A stretch of 64,000 nt of DNA from assembly GCA_964569085.1 (NCBI GenBank), contig CAZMTA010000012.1:1-64000 (forward strand). Direction: 5' to 3'. Origin of the DNA: JAJCZZ01 sp964569085. GTDB taxonomy: Bacteria; Gemmatimonadota; Gemmatimonadetes; Longimicrobiales; Gaopeijiaceae. The translations under genes were made by a program, and so were the position numbers. The notes beneath the pieces are model-generated. The model saw nothing but the letters and a program-made list of their open reading frames with translations. It ran no database searches and was not told the origin of the DNA. Positions 8,230 to 16,946 of the stretch are shown here, piece after piece (the first letter of the stretch is position 1; every line of letters starts with the position of its first letter).

Positions 8230-8607
8230 ATGCCCCGCACCTTCGCTTCCATCCTCCTGACCGCCTCCGTGTTCGCCCTCGCCGGCACGGCCGCCTCCGC
8301 CGCCCTCCACTTCGGGCTCGACCGCTCGCTCCCCGAGGCCGACGCCACCGTCCACGCCGTGGAGTCGGTGGAGCTGTGGTTCACCCAGGTCCCCCAGGAG
8401 GGCACCACGTCGATCCGCCTGGTCGACGCCGCCGGAGACCTCGTGTCCACCGGCGACGTGGTCCAGGACCCGGAGGACGGCACCCACTTCAGCGTGACGC
8501 CCGACGGCCCTGTGGCCGCCGGCGCCTACACCGTCGCCTGGCGGGGGATGGGCCAGGACGGCCACGTCATCCGCGACGACTTCGCCTTCACCGTCGCCGC
8601 CCACTGA
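8230..8607 (+). CDS. copC: Periplasmic copper-binding protein CopC
   Basis: A 125-residue secreted protein with a signal peptide (cleavage near AASA, about 24) and a single CopC/YobA-type beta-sandwich. The His near the mature N-terminus (His27, in LHFGLDRSLPEA) and the DGH near the end (Asp110, His112) match the known Cu(II) site of CopC. Met-rich Cu(I)-site residues are largely absent. It is followed directly by copD, its usual membrane partner, and controlled by the four-repeat array at 8125-8161. Confidence 0.9.
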   Translation: MPRTFASILLTASVFALAGTAASAALHFGLDRSLPEADATVHAVESVELWFTQVPQEGTTSIRLVDAAGDLVSTGDVVQDPEDGTHFSVTPDGPVAAGAYTVAWRGMGQDGHVIRDDFAFTVAAH

Positions 8608-9509
8608 GCGGATTCCCGACGGGCGCCCTCGTCGACGCCGCGGTCGGCTGGGTCCTCTTCTCCGGGCTGGTCCTGGCGGGGGGGAGCGTGTCCGGGCGCT
8701 GGCTCCTCCTTCCCCGGGCCGCCGGCCTTCCCGACGAGGACGTCCACCGGAGGCGGACGGCGGCGGCGGGCGTCCTGGCGTCCTTCCTGATCCTGGTGGG
8801 GCTGGCGCTGGTCCTGGCCCGCCAGCTCGCCGAGTTCCGGGATCCCTTCGTCCCTCTGAGCGAGGACCTCTCGCTTCTCATGGGGTCGGCGTGGGGCACC
8901 GCCTGGTACGTGGCCGCGGGCGCCGCCCTCGTGACACTGGGGGCCTTCGGGCTGGCCGCGGTGGGGCGGGCAGCCGGCTGGTGGCTCGCCGCCCTCGGCA
9001 CGGGAGTGCTGGGCTTCTTCCCGGGCCTCACCGGTCACGCCGGCGGGGTCGAGGGCCCGCGGCTCCTGGCGCTGACCGCCGACGCCGCCCACGTCCTGGC
9101 GGCCGGCGGATGGATCGGTGGCCTCGCCGTGGTCCTCCTCCTGGAGTGGCGGGCCCGCCGGGACGGAGACGGAAGCCTCCTCCCCTCGCTGGTTCCCCCC
9201 TTCTCCCCCCTGGCGATGACGTGCGTGGCGGTCCTGGCCGTGACGGGGACCTGGGGCGCCTGGCTCCAGCTGCCCGACCTCGCGTCCCTCTGGACCGGCG
9301 CCTACGGCCGCCTCCTCCTGCTCAAGCTGGCCGTGGTGGCCGTGGTCCTGGGGCTGGGGGCGGTCAACTACCGGCGGCTCACCCCGCGCCTGGGGGACGA
9401 CGCCGGCGACCGGGCGCTCCGCCGCTCCGCGACTCTGGAGCTGGCGGTGGCCAACCTGGTCCTTCTGGTCACGGCGGTCCTGATCCGGACGTCGCCCCTG
9501 GGGCACTGA
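8604..9509 (+). CDS. copD: CopD-family copper transport membrane protein
   Basis: A polytopic inner-membrane protein of about 300 residues with roughly eight helices. HVLAAGGWIGGL and KLAVVAVVLGLGAVNYRR are the typical conserved segments of the CopD domain. CopD is thought to move copper delivered by CopC into the cytoplasm. The start is uncertain: no ATG, GTG or TTG lies early enough to keep the first helix. A CTG at 8604 overlaps the copC stop (CTGA) and would give 301 residues; the first GTG, at 8688, removes much of helix 1. I report the CTG as the likely coupled start. Convergent with cusA. Confidence 0.85.
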   Translation: MSGFPTGALVDAAVGWVLFSGLVLAGGSVSGRWLLLPRAAGLPDEDVHRRRTAAAGVLASFLILVGLALVLARQLAEFRDPFVPLSEDLSLLMGSAWGTAWYVAAGAALVTLGAFGLAAVGRAAGWWLAALGTGVLGFFPGLTGHAGGVEGPRLLALTADAAHVLAAGGWIGGLAVVLLLEWRARRDGDGSLLPSLVPPFSPLAMTCVAVLAVTGTWGAWLQLPDLASLWTGAYGRLLLLKLAVVAVVLGLGAVNYRRLTPRLGDDAGDRALRRSATLELAVANLVLLVTAVLIRTSPLGH

Positions 9510-9528
9510 GGGCGGGCGTTCCCGGGCC

Positions 9529-12500
9529 TCAGTCGGCGCCCACCGGCTGGAGCTCGCCGGACGGCCGCGCCGCGGCCTCCGCCCGCCGCACCGCCGCCTC
9601 CTGCCACAGCGAGTAGATGGCGGGGATGACCACCAGCGTCAGCACCGTGGCCGAGACCATCCCGCCCACCATGGGCGCGGCGATGCGGCGCATGACGGTG
9701 CCGCCGGCGCCGTGACCCCAGAAGAGGGGCAGGAGGCCGGCCATGATGGCCACGACGGTCATCATCTTCGGCCGCACGCGGAGCACGGCCCCTTCCATGA
9801 TGGCGTCGTGGAGGCCCTCGGCGTCGAAGCGCCCCGCCCGCTTCCGGTCGTCCCACGCGTGACGCAGGTAGATGAGCATGATCACGCCCGTCTCGGCGGC
9901 CACGCCGGCCAGGGCCACGAACCCGATGGCCGTGGCCACGGACCAGTGGTAGCCCAGGAGCCACATCAGGAGCACGCCGCCCACGAGGCTGAAGGGCAGC
10001 GAGAGCATGACGATGAGGGTGTCCGAGACGGTCCCGAAGGCCAGGAAGAGGAGGACGAAGATGATGAGGAGGGTGGCGGGGACCACCAGCGCGAGCTTCT
10101 CCTTGGCCCGCTCCATGTACTCGTACTGACCCGACCAGGTGAGGGAGTAGCCGGCGGGGAGGGTGACCATCTCGTCCACCATCTCCTTGGCCTCGGCCAC
10201 GTAGCCCCCGAGGTCGCTCCCCTCCACGTCCACGAAGACCCAGGCGGTGGGGAAGGCCTGCTCGGTCTTCACCACCATGGGCCCGCCCACGGTCCGGATC
10301 TCGGCGACCTCTCCCAGGGGGATCTGGGACCGGCCCGGGCTCATGGCGTCCATGGCGGCGGACCCCGAGCCCCGGGCGCCCACGCCGGCCATGGTGGCCG
10401 GGGCCGCCATGTCGGCCATGCCGAAGCCGCCCCGGCGGCTGCCCACGGGGATCAGGATCTCCGCCAGCCTCTCGGGCCGGTCCCGGAGCTCCTGGGGATA
10501 GCGGACCCGGACGCCGTAGCGCTCCCGGCCCTCCACGGTCCGGGTGACGTCCATCCCCCCGACGGCCGACTCGATGACCATCTGGACCTGCTCCACGTTG
10601 AGGCCGTAGCGGGCCGCGGCCTCCCGGTCGATGTCGATGTCCAGGTAGGACCCGCTCACCACGCGCTCGCCGAAGGCGGACCGGGTGCCGGGGACCATCT
10701 GGACCGCGGCCTCGACCTCCTTGGCCAGACGCTCCAGCTCGCCCAGGTCGGGACCGAAGATCTTCACGCCCACCGGCGTGCGGATGCCGGTGGCCAGCAT
10801 GTCGATGCGGCCCTTGATGGGCATGGTCCACGAGTTGGTGATTCCCGCCATGCGGAGCTCGTCGTCCATCTCGTCGACGAGGGCCTCGTACGTGATCCCC
10901 GGACGCCAGCGTGACTCGTCCTTCAGGACGATGGTGGTCTCGAACATGGCCAGGGGCGCCGGGTCGGTGGCGGTGGTGGCCCGCCCCGCCTTCCCGAACA
11001 CGCTCTCGACCTCGGGGAAGGTCATGAGGATGGAGTCCTGGACCCGCAGCGTCTCCCGGGCCTTCTGGATGCTGATCCCCGGCAGGGTGGTCGGCATGTA
11101 GAGGATCGTCCCCTCGTTCAGGGGCGGCATGAACTCCGAGCCGATCCGCCGGAAGGGGAGGACGGTCAGCACCAGGACGGCCGCCGCCGCCGCGATGACG
11201 GGCCAGCGGAACCGGAGCACCCACTCCAGGACCGGCTTGTAGCCGGCGATGAGGACCCGGTTCACCGGGTTGGCGCGCTCCCGGTGGATGCGGCCCCGGA
11301 TGAAGAGGCCCATGGCCACGGGGACGAGGGTCACCGAGAGGAGGCTGGCGGCCCCCATGGCCAGCGTCTTCGTCCAGGCCAGGGGCTCGAACATGCGTCC
11401 CTCCTGGGCCTCCAGCGCGAAGACGGGGACGAAGGACACCGTGATGATGAGGAGGCTGAAGAAGAGGGCCGGGCCCACCTCCCTGGACGACCGGACCACC
11501 ACGCCCCACCGCTCCGAGGGGGTGAGGACGTCGGTGTGCAGGTAGTCGGGGTCGTCGCCGCCGGGCACCGGCTCGCCCAGGGCCCGCAGGTCGGCGCGCT
11601 TGGCGTCGATGGCGTGCTCCAGGTGCTTGTGCATGTTCTCCACCATCACGATGGCCGCGTCGATCATGGCCCCGATGGCGATGGCGATCCCGCCCAGGCT
11701 CATGATGTCGGCCCCGACCCCCAGGAACCGCATGGCGATGAAGGCCATGAGGATGCCGAGGGGGAGCGTCACGATGGCCACCAGCGCGCTGCGGGCGTGC
11801 CAGAGGAAGAGGAGGGTCACCAGCGCCACGACGAGGGACTCCTCGAGGAGCTTCACCTTCAGCGTGTCGATGGCCCGGTGGATGAGGTCGCTGCGGTCGT
11901 AGACCGGCTTCACCACGAGCCCCGCGGGGAACCCGTTCTCCAGGCCGGCCAGGCGCTCCTTCACCCGCTCGATGGTGGCCAGCGCGTTCTCCCCGAAGCG
12001 CATGACCACGATGCCGCCCACCACGTCCCCCCGGCCGTCCAGGTCGGCCACCCCGCGGCGCACGTCGGGGGCCAGGCGCACGTCGGCCACGTCGGCCACG
12101 CGCACGGGGGTGCCGTGCCCGGTGGAGGCCACCACGACGTCCTCGATGTCCTCCAGCCCCTGGAGGTAGCCCAGGCCGCGGATCATGTACTCCCGCTCCG
12201 CCATCTCCAGGACCATGGCGCCCACGTCCTCGTTGGACGCGCGCAGCGCCTCCATGACGCGGGTGACCGGGATCCCGAATCCCCGGAGCTTCACCGGGTC
12301 CACGGTGACCTCGTAGACCTGCTCGTACCCGCCCACCGTGGCCACCTCGCTCACGCCGGGCACCGAGGTGAGCTGGTACTTGAGGTACCAGTCCTGGTAG
12401 GCGCGCAGGTCCGCCAGGGACATGGTGCCGGTCGTGTCCTCGAGGGCGTACTGGTAGACCCACCCGAGCCCGGTGGCGTCGGGGCCCAGGGAGGGGCGGG

Positions 12501-12873
12501 CCCGGTCGGGGAGGGCGCCCTGGATGGAGGACAGGTACTCCAGCACCCGGCTACGGGCCCAGTACAGGTCGGTCCCGTCCTCGAAGATCACGTAGACGAA
12601 GGAGGTCCCGAAGAACGAGTAGCCCCGGACGGTCTGGGCGCCGGGGACCTTGAGCATCTCCGAGGCGACCGGGTAGGTGACCTGGTCCTCGACGATCATG
12701 GGCGCCTGGCCCGGATAGTCGGTGCGGACGATGACCTGGACGTCGGAGAGGTCGGGCAGCGCCTCCAGCGGGATGGTCCGCATGGCGAGGACGCCCCCGG
12801 CGGCCAGGAAGCCCGCCGCCAGGAGGACCAGGAACTTGTGACCGACCGACCATTGGATGATGCGCTCGAGCAT
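9529..12873 (-). CDS. cusA: CusA-type Cu(I)/Ag(I) RND efflux transporter
   Basis: An 1114-residue inner-membrane pump of the heavy-metal RND group, normal length. The N-terminal helix, then PDLSDVQVIV and GYSFFGTSFVYVIFEDG, are typical of the CusA branch, as are SWTMPIKGRIDML and TPVGVKIFGPDL in the second periplasmic half. Helix 4 carries the charged relay residues near VENMHKHLE. It works as a trimer with CusB and CusC and expels copper or silver using the proton gradient. Last gene of the cusCBA operon, 12 bp after cusB. An insertion with Gly, Ala and Met around MADMAAPATMAGVG is longer than usual and may be a flexible loop. Confidence 0.95.
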   Translation of the reverse strand: MLERIIQWSVGHKFLVLLAAGFLAAGGVLAMRTIPLEALPDLSDVQVIVRTDYPGQAPMIVEDQVTYPVASEMLKVPGAQTVRGYSFFGTSFVYVIFEDGTDLYWARSRVLEYLSSIQGALPDRARPSLGPDATGLGWVYQYALEDTTGTMSLADLRAYQDWYLKYQLTSVPGVSEVATVGGYEQVYEVTVDPVKLRGFGIPVTRVMEALRASNEDVGAMVLEMAEREYMIRGLGYLQGLEDIEDVVVASTGHGTPVRVADVADVRLAPDVRRGVADLDGRGDVVGGIVVMRFGENALATIERVKERLAGLENGFPAGLVVKPVYDRSDLIHRAIDTLKVKLLEESLVVALVTLLFLWHARSALVAIVTLPLGILMAFIAMRFLGVGADIMSLGGIAIAIGAMIDAAIVMVENMHKHLEHAIDAKRADLRALGEPVPGGDDPDYLHTDVLTPSERWGVVVRSSREVGPALFFSLLIITVSFVPVFALEAQEGRMFEPLAWTKTLAMGAASLLSVTLVPVAMGLFIRGRIHRERANPVNRVLIAGYKPVLEWVLRFRWPVIAAAAAVLVLTVLPFRRIGSEFMPPLNEGTILYMPTTLPGISIQKARETLRVQDSILMTFPEVESVFGKAGRATTATDPAPLAMFETTIVLKDESRWRPGITYEALVDEMDDELRMAGITNSWTMPIKGRIDMLATGIRTPVGVKIFGPDLGELERLAKEVEAAVQMVPGTRSAFGERVVSGSYLDIDIDREAAARYGLNVEQVQMVIESAVGGMDVTRTVEGRERYGVRVRYPQELRDRPERLAEILIPVGSRRGGFGMADMAAPATMAGVGARGSGSAAMDAMSPGRSQIPLGEVAEIRTVGGPMVVKTEQAFPTAWVFVDVEGSDLGGYVAEAKEMVDEMVTLPAGYSLTWSGQYEYMERAKEKLALVVPATLLIIFVLLFLAFGTVSDTLIVMLSLPFSLVGGVLLMWLLGYHWSVATAIGFVALAGVAAETGVIMLIYLRHAWDDRKRAGRFDAEGLHDAIMEGAVLRVRPKMMTVVAIMAGLLPLFWGHGAGGTVMRRIAAPMVGGMVSATVLTLVVIPAIYSLWQEAAVRRAEAAARPSGELQPVGAD

Positions 12874-12885
12874 GATCGTGGGGCC

Positions 12886-14220
12886 TCAGTGGTGGACGTG
12901 GCCGCCGGCGGAGCCCGGCGCGCTCGGGTCGTGGCTCGAGTGGTCCACGGGGGTGGAGTCTCCACCCCTGTCGTGGTCCGAGTGGTCCATGTCCGGCGCG
13001 TCCCCGCCGCCCATGTCGTGGTCCGGGTGGTCCATGTCCGGGGCCGCCTCCCCCTCCATCTCCATGTCCATCTCCATCCCGGCCGTGAGGGCGCCGAGGT
13101 TGGACTCGGCGTCGACCAGGAAGGCCGCGGACGAGACCACCCGCTCCCCGGGCTCGAGCCGGTCCAGCACCTGGACGAAGCGCCCGGCGGTGCGTCCCGG
13201 CGTGACCTCCCGGGGCACCAGCGACCCGTCGTCCGCCCGCACGAAGACCAGCGACCGGGAGCCGGTGGAGAGGAGGGCGCTCCGGGGGACGACCGCCGTC
13301 GGCACGTCGTCGGGAGCGCTCAGATGGATGCGGGCGTACATCCCGGGCTTGAGGGCGCCCCGGGGGTTGTCCAGCTCCAGCCTCACCCGGCCGGTGCGCG
13401 ACTCCATGGAGACCGTGGGATGGATGTAGGTCACCCGGGCCGAGAAGACCTCGCCGGGATACGTCTCGAAGGTGACCGAGGCAGTCTGGCCCACATCCAC
13501 CAGGCCCAGGTCCCGCTCGAAGACGTCGGCCTCCACCCAGACCCGGGAGAGGTCCGCGATGCGGTAGGTGGTCATGCCCGGGACGATCCGGTCGCCCTCC
13601 ACCACGTTCTTCTCCACCACGACGCCCGAGGCGGGGGCCCGGAGCACGAGGGTCCGGGTGATCTCCCCCGTCTCCTCGACGCGGCGGATCTCCTCCTGGG
13701 AGACGTCCCAGTAGGCCAGGCGCCGCCGGGACGAATCCAGGAGCTGCCGGGCGTTCGCCGAGGCGCGCTCGCCCGAGGCGTCCCGCAGCAGGCGGGCCGC
13801 CAGCGCCAGCTCCTCCTGGGCCGTCACCAGCTTGGGGCTGTAGACGGACATGAGGGGCTCGCCGCGCCGCACGGGGGCTCCGGTGAAGTCCACCCAGAGG
13901 CGCTCCACCCACCCCTCGATCTTGGGGTTCACGACCGCCAGGGCCGTCTCGTCCCAGGTGACCGTCCCCAGGGCCTCCACCGAGCGTCCGAGCGCCCGCT
14001 CCTCCACCGTGGCGAAGGTCACGCCGATGCGCCGGGCGTCCTCGGGGGAGAGCCGGACCGGGCCCTGCTCGTCCGCCCCGGCCATCATGGCCGCGTGGTC
14101 GTGCCCCTCCATGCCCCCGGCCTCCGCCGACGGGTCGTCCCCCGCCACCTGGTATCCCACGAAGCCCAGAGCCGAGAGGACCAGGATCAGGGACAGGACG
14201 ATCTGCTTGCGGTTGCTCAT
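12886..14220 (-). CDS. cusB: CusB-type periplasmic adaptor
   Basis: A 444-residue membrane-fusion protein. A single N-terminal helix (about 7-23) is followed by a short Met/His segment (MEGHDHAAMM), the barrel-sandwich hybrid and helical hairpin. GWVERLWVDFTGAPVRRGEPL and YSPKLVTAQEE are diagnostic for the CusB family. The last 60 residues form a tail of repeated Met-Asp-His motifs (MDMEMEGEA, MDHPDHDMGGG), probably a metal-binding extension like CusF-type or His-rich tails in related adaptors. Its start overlaps the cusC stop... in transcription order cusC comes first and its stop overlaps this ATG (14217-14220). Confidence 0.93.
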   Translation of the reverse strand: MSNRKQIVLSLILVLSALGFVGYQVAGDDPSAEAGGMEGHDHAAMMAGADEQGPVRLSPEDARRIGVTFATVEERALGRSVEALGTVTWDETALAVVNPKIEGWVERLWVDFTGAPVRRGEPLMSVYSPKLVTAQEELALAARLLRDASGERASANARQLLDSSRRRLAYWDVSQEEIRRVEETGEITRTLVLRAPASGVVVEKNVVEGDRIVPGMTTYRIADLSRVWVEADVFERDLGLVDVGQTASVTFETYPGEVFSARVTYIHPTVSMESRTGRVRLELDNPRGALKPGMYARIHLSAPDDVPTAVVPRSALLSTGSRSLVFVRADDGSLVPREVTPGRTAGRFVQVLDRLEPGERVVSSAAFLVDAESNLGALTAGMEMDMEMEGEAAPDMDHPDHDMGGGDAPDMDHSDHDRGGDSTPVDHSSHDPSAPGSAGGHVHH

Positions 14221-15554
14221 CGGATCTCCGGGGCGTCGGTCGCCAGGGTGTCGGTGTCGAAGGGGATGGTCCGGCCGAGGGTGGACTCGAGACCGGCCAG
14301 CGCCCGGCCGTACTCGGCCCGGAGCTGGTGGAGCTCGCCCTCGTAGCGGTTCGCGGCGAGCTGCGCGTCCACGAGGGTCGGGAAGTCCACCTCGCCCACC
14401 CGGTACGAGGAGAGCGAGGACTCCACGTTGGCCCGGGCCTGCGGGAGGATCTCCGCCCGGTAGAGGGCCACGAGGGAGCGGGCCCGTTCGAGGTCGGCCA
14501 CCAGCTCGCCGATGCGGGCGTCCACCCGGGCGCGCAGCTCCCCCAGGTCCGCCTCGCTCATGCGCTTCACGGCGGCGGCCTCATCCCGCGCCGCGAGCTG
14601 ACGCGTGCCGGCGTGGATCGGGAGGCTGAAGCCCACCATGGCGCTCCCCATGCGCTCGGTGCCCATCCCCGCGTCGCGCTGTCCGTAGGTGACGCCGAAG
14701 GTGAGGTCGGGCCAGATCTCCCTGTCGGCCAGCGAGGCCCGGGCGTCGGCCCGGGACACCGCCAGCCGCGTCCGCTCCAGCGCCGGGCGGCTCTCCCACG
14801 CCCAGGCGCGGAGGGTCTCCCGGTCCGGAAGGGAGTCGGGGAGGGGGCCCAGCACCGGCGAGGCCACCGGCGCGTCGGCCGGGCGGTCGAGGAGCCCGTT
14901 CAGGCGGGCCGCGGCCGCCGTGCGGGCGGCCTCCATGCGGCGGATCTCCCCGTCCATGCGGGCCACTTCCACGTCGGCCCGGAGGACGTCGGCCTGGCGG
15001 CCCGTCCCCGAGGCGTACAGGGCGTTGGCCACCGTCCGGAAGTCCTGGAGGAGGCCCAGGGTCTCCCGCATGACCTCGAGGCGCCGGTCCGCCGACCAGA
15101 GCTCGTAGAAGAGGGCCGAGGCCCGGTCGCGCAGCGCCCACCACGTCTCCCGGGCGCCCGCCTCGGCCATGTCGTGGTCCGCCTCGGCGATGTCGCCCCG
15201 TAGCCCGAGCTTGCCGGGGAAGGGGACCCGCTGCATGAGCTGCACCGAGGGCGCCATGGAGGCGGCCATGTCGGCGTTCAGCTCCGGGAGGCCCACGTTC
15301 ATCACGCCGAGCTGGAGCACCGGGTCCGGAAGCGTGGACGCCTCGGGCACCCGGCTGGCCGCCGCCGTGGCGGACGCCGCGGCCGCCCGGAGGCGGGGGC
15401 TGCGCGCGGCCAGCGTGTCCAGCAGGTCGGGCAGGGTCAGCCCCGGAGCCGTCGTCGGGGGGACGGCGGCGGGTCGCTCCTGGGCGACGGCGGGCGGGGG
15501 CGCGAGCGCGGCCAGGGCCAGCGCGAGCGGGGCGAATCGAAGGAGTCGTCTCAT
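14217..15554 (-). CDS. cusC: CusC/TolC-family outer-membrane efflux protein
   Basis: A 445-residue outer-membrane factor of the copper/silver efflux complex, first gene of cusCBA. A signal peptide (about 1-25, ending AVAQ) precedes two homologous halves of long helices and short strands. LPDPVLQLGVMNVG, MQRVPFPGKL and the second-half LRARVDARIGELVADLERA are typical of the heavy-metal subgroup. The frame is open far upstream, but only the ATG at 15554 gives a signal peptide, and the promoter elements sit just before it. No strong ribosome site is visible. A four-repeat array lies at 15608-15644. Confidence 0.92.
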   Translation of the reverse strand: MRRLLRFAPLALALAALAPPPAVAQERPAAVPPTTAPGLTLPDLLDTLAARSPRLRAAAASATAAASRVPEASTLPDPVLQLGVMNVGLPELNADMAASMAPSVQLMQRVPFPGKLGLRGDIAEADHDMAEAGARETWWALRDRASALFYELWSADRRLEVMRETLGLLQDFRTVANALYASGTGRQADVLRADVEVARMDGEIRRMEAARTAAAARLNGLLDRPADAPVASPVLGPLPDSLPDRETLRAWAWESRPALERTRLAVSRADARASLADREIWPDLTFGVTYGQRDAGMGTERMGSAMVGFSLPIHAGTRQLAARDEAAAVKRMSEADLGELRARVDARIGELVADLERARSLVALYRAEILPQARANVESSLSSYRVGEVDFPTLVDAQLAANRYEGELHQLRAEYGRALAGLESTLGRTIPFDTDTLATDAPEIR

Positions 15555-15607
15555 GGCGCGTCCGGGGGGAGAGCTCGGGTGGACGCATCCAAGGTGGGGC
15601 CCGGCGC

Positions 15608-15644
15608 ATGAAGCCCGGATGAGGGCCGGGTGAAGAAGCCTTAA
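15608..15644 (-). promoter_or_regulatory. Four-repeat copper-regulator array of the cusCBA promoter
   Basis: Minus-strand half-sites are TTAAG (15644-15640), TTCAC (15634-15630), CTCAT (15623-15619) and TTCAT (15612-15608), offsets 0/10/21/32. Eleven bases on lies CACCTT (15596-15591), a weak -10 that keeps A2 and T6. The leader to the cusC ATG would be about 29 nt. A two-site fragment of the same kind (TTAAG, TTCAC) lies farther up at 15687-15701. Confidence 0.72.
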
Positions 15645-15782
15645 TGAGCCGTCGGGGCCTTCCCCACACCCGGGGCCAGAGCGGGGGTGAAGGGATCTTA
15701 ATTCCGAGGGCGGGCGGGACGGCGCGGAAGTTGCGTCCCCCTGGCTGGCCGAGACGAGTCCCACCGCACCCGAGGAGATTCG

Positions 15783-16430
15783 ATGCAGAGCGACGAGCAC
15801 GACGGAGGCCCGGGCTACGGCCGGTTCTTCGCCATGATCGCCACGTCCACGGCGGTCATGCTGGCCCTCATGTACTTCAACACCTTCGCCTGGGGCCACG
15901 TGTTCTGGAGCGAGACCCGGTTCTGGATGGCCTTCGTCATGGGGGCCGCCATGGCGGTGGTCATGCTCTCGTTCATGCTGGGCATGTACAAGAAGAAGGG
16001 CGTGAACCTCGCCATCTACGTGGGCTCGGCCGTGGTCTTCGTCGGGGCGCTCTGGCTGGTCCGCAGCCAGCAGACCATCGACGATGTCGCGTTCATGAAG
16101 GCCATGATCCCGCATCACTCCATCGCGGTGATGACCAGCGAGCGGGCCCACATCCGGGACCCGCGGACCCGGGCCCTGGCCAAGGGGATCATCACGGCGC
16201 AGCGCCGGGAGATCGCCGAGATGAAGTACCTCATCGCGGACATCGAGCAGAACGGGGTCCGTCCGGTGGACGGCGGAGGGGCAGCGATGCCCGCGTCTCC
16301 CCCGGCCGACACGGCGTCCCCACCCCCCGAGCCCGGCGACACGCTCTCTCCCGGGGTGCCGCCGGTCGACTCGACGGCGGGCGACACGGTCTCGGACGGT
16401 GTCGCGATGGACCGCGAGGAGGACCGATGA
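15783..16430 (+). CDS. Membrane protein with DUF305 domain
   Basis: A 215-residue protein with three predicted helices (about 14-34, 46-66, 75-92) and then a DUF305 domain with the typical MIPHHSIAV (His-His pair) and a RDPRTRALAKGII segment. DUF305 proteins are widespread next to copper and silver resistance genes and are thought to bind metal through His and Met; their exact role is unknown. The last 50 residues are Pro/Ser/Asp-rich and disordered. The ATG follows GAGGAG. It is divergent from cusCBA, and its stop overlaps the next gene's start (ATGA). Confidence 0.88.
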   Translation: MQSDEHDGGPGYGRFFAMIATSTAVMLALMYFNTFAWGHVFWSETRFWMAFVMGAAMAVVMLSFMLGMYKKKGVNLAIYVGSAVVFVGALWLVRSQQTIDDVAFMKAMIPHHSIAVMTSERAHIRDPRTRALAKGIITAQRREIAEMKYLIADIEQNGVRPVDGGGAAMPASPPADTASPPPEPGDTLSPGVPPVDSTAGDTVSDGVAMDREEDR

Positions 16431-16939
16431 TCCGGGGCGTGGCGCTGGCGGCGGCGGGGCTCGTGGCCCTGGCCGGGTGCACGGACAACACCGCCCCGGG
16501 CAACGACCGGGAGGCCGAGCTCGAGCCGCCGGCCCCCGCGGCCCCCATGGCCTCGGCGGAGGCGGCGCTTTCCGGCGTGGCCGTCGGGCTGCTCAAGCCC
16601 GAGATCATGTCCCAGGCGGACCTGGGGGCCATCGCCGGCTCCGAGACCGGCTGCCGCTTCCGCATGACCCGGGTCGGGTTTCCGGTCTTCGTGTACCCGG
16701 TGGAGGGGAACGGCCCCGGCGTCATCAAGCTGAACGACCGGCTCGTCTCCCTGGACCCGGTGGGTCAGGCGCGCTACGCCGCGGGAGGCGTCGACGCGGA
16801 GCTCCGTCCGCTGGAGGGCGCCAGCCCCGGTGGGGAGCTCTTCGAGGCCGAGCTCGTCGTGCGCCTCGCTGGCGCCGCCCACGAGCTGGGCTTCCACGGC
16901 TACTCCGAGTGCTCCGAAGGCGGAGGCCCCGGCGCCTGA
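16427..16939 (+). CDS. Uncharacterised lipoprotein in the copper cluster
   Basis: A 170-residue lipoprotein with leader and lipobox LAGC (Cys19), a Pro/Ala linker to about 40, then a compact domain. It contains GCRFRMTRVGFPVFVY, VIKLNDRLVSL and a final GFHGYSECSE. The strands and one Cys pair suggest a small beta domain. I do not recognise a characterised family. It is coupled to the DUF305 gene (ATGA, GGAGG ribosome site), so it is probably an envelope accessory protein in copper handling. Confidence 0.75.
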   Translation: MIRGVALAAAGLVALAGCTDNTAPGNDREAELEPPAPAAPMASAEAALSGVAVGLLKPEIMSQADLGAIAGSETGCRFRMTRVGFPVFVYPVEGNGPGVIKLNDRLVSLDPVGQARYAAGGVDAELRPLEGASPGGELFEAELVVRLAGAAHELGFHGYSECSEGGGPGA

Positions 16940-16946
16940 GGGGCGC

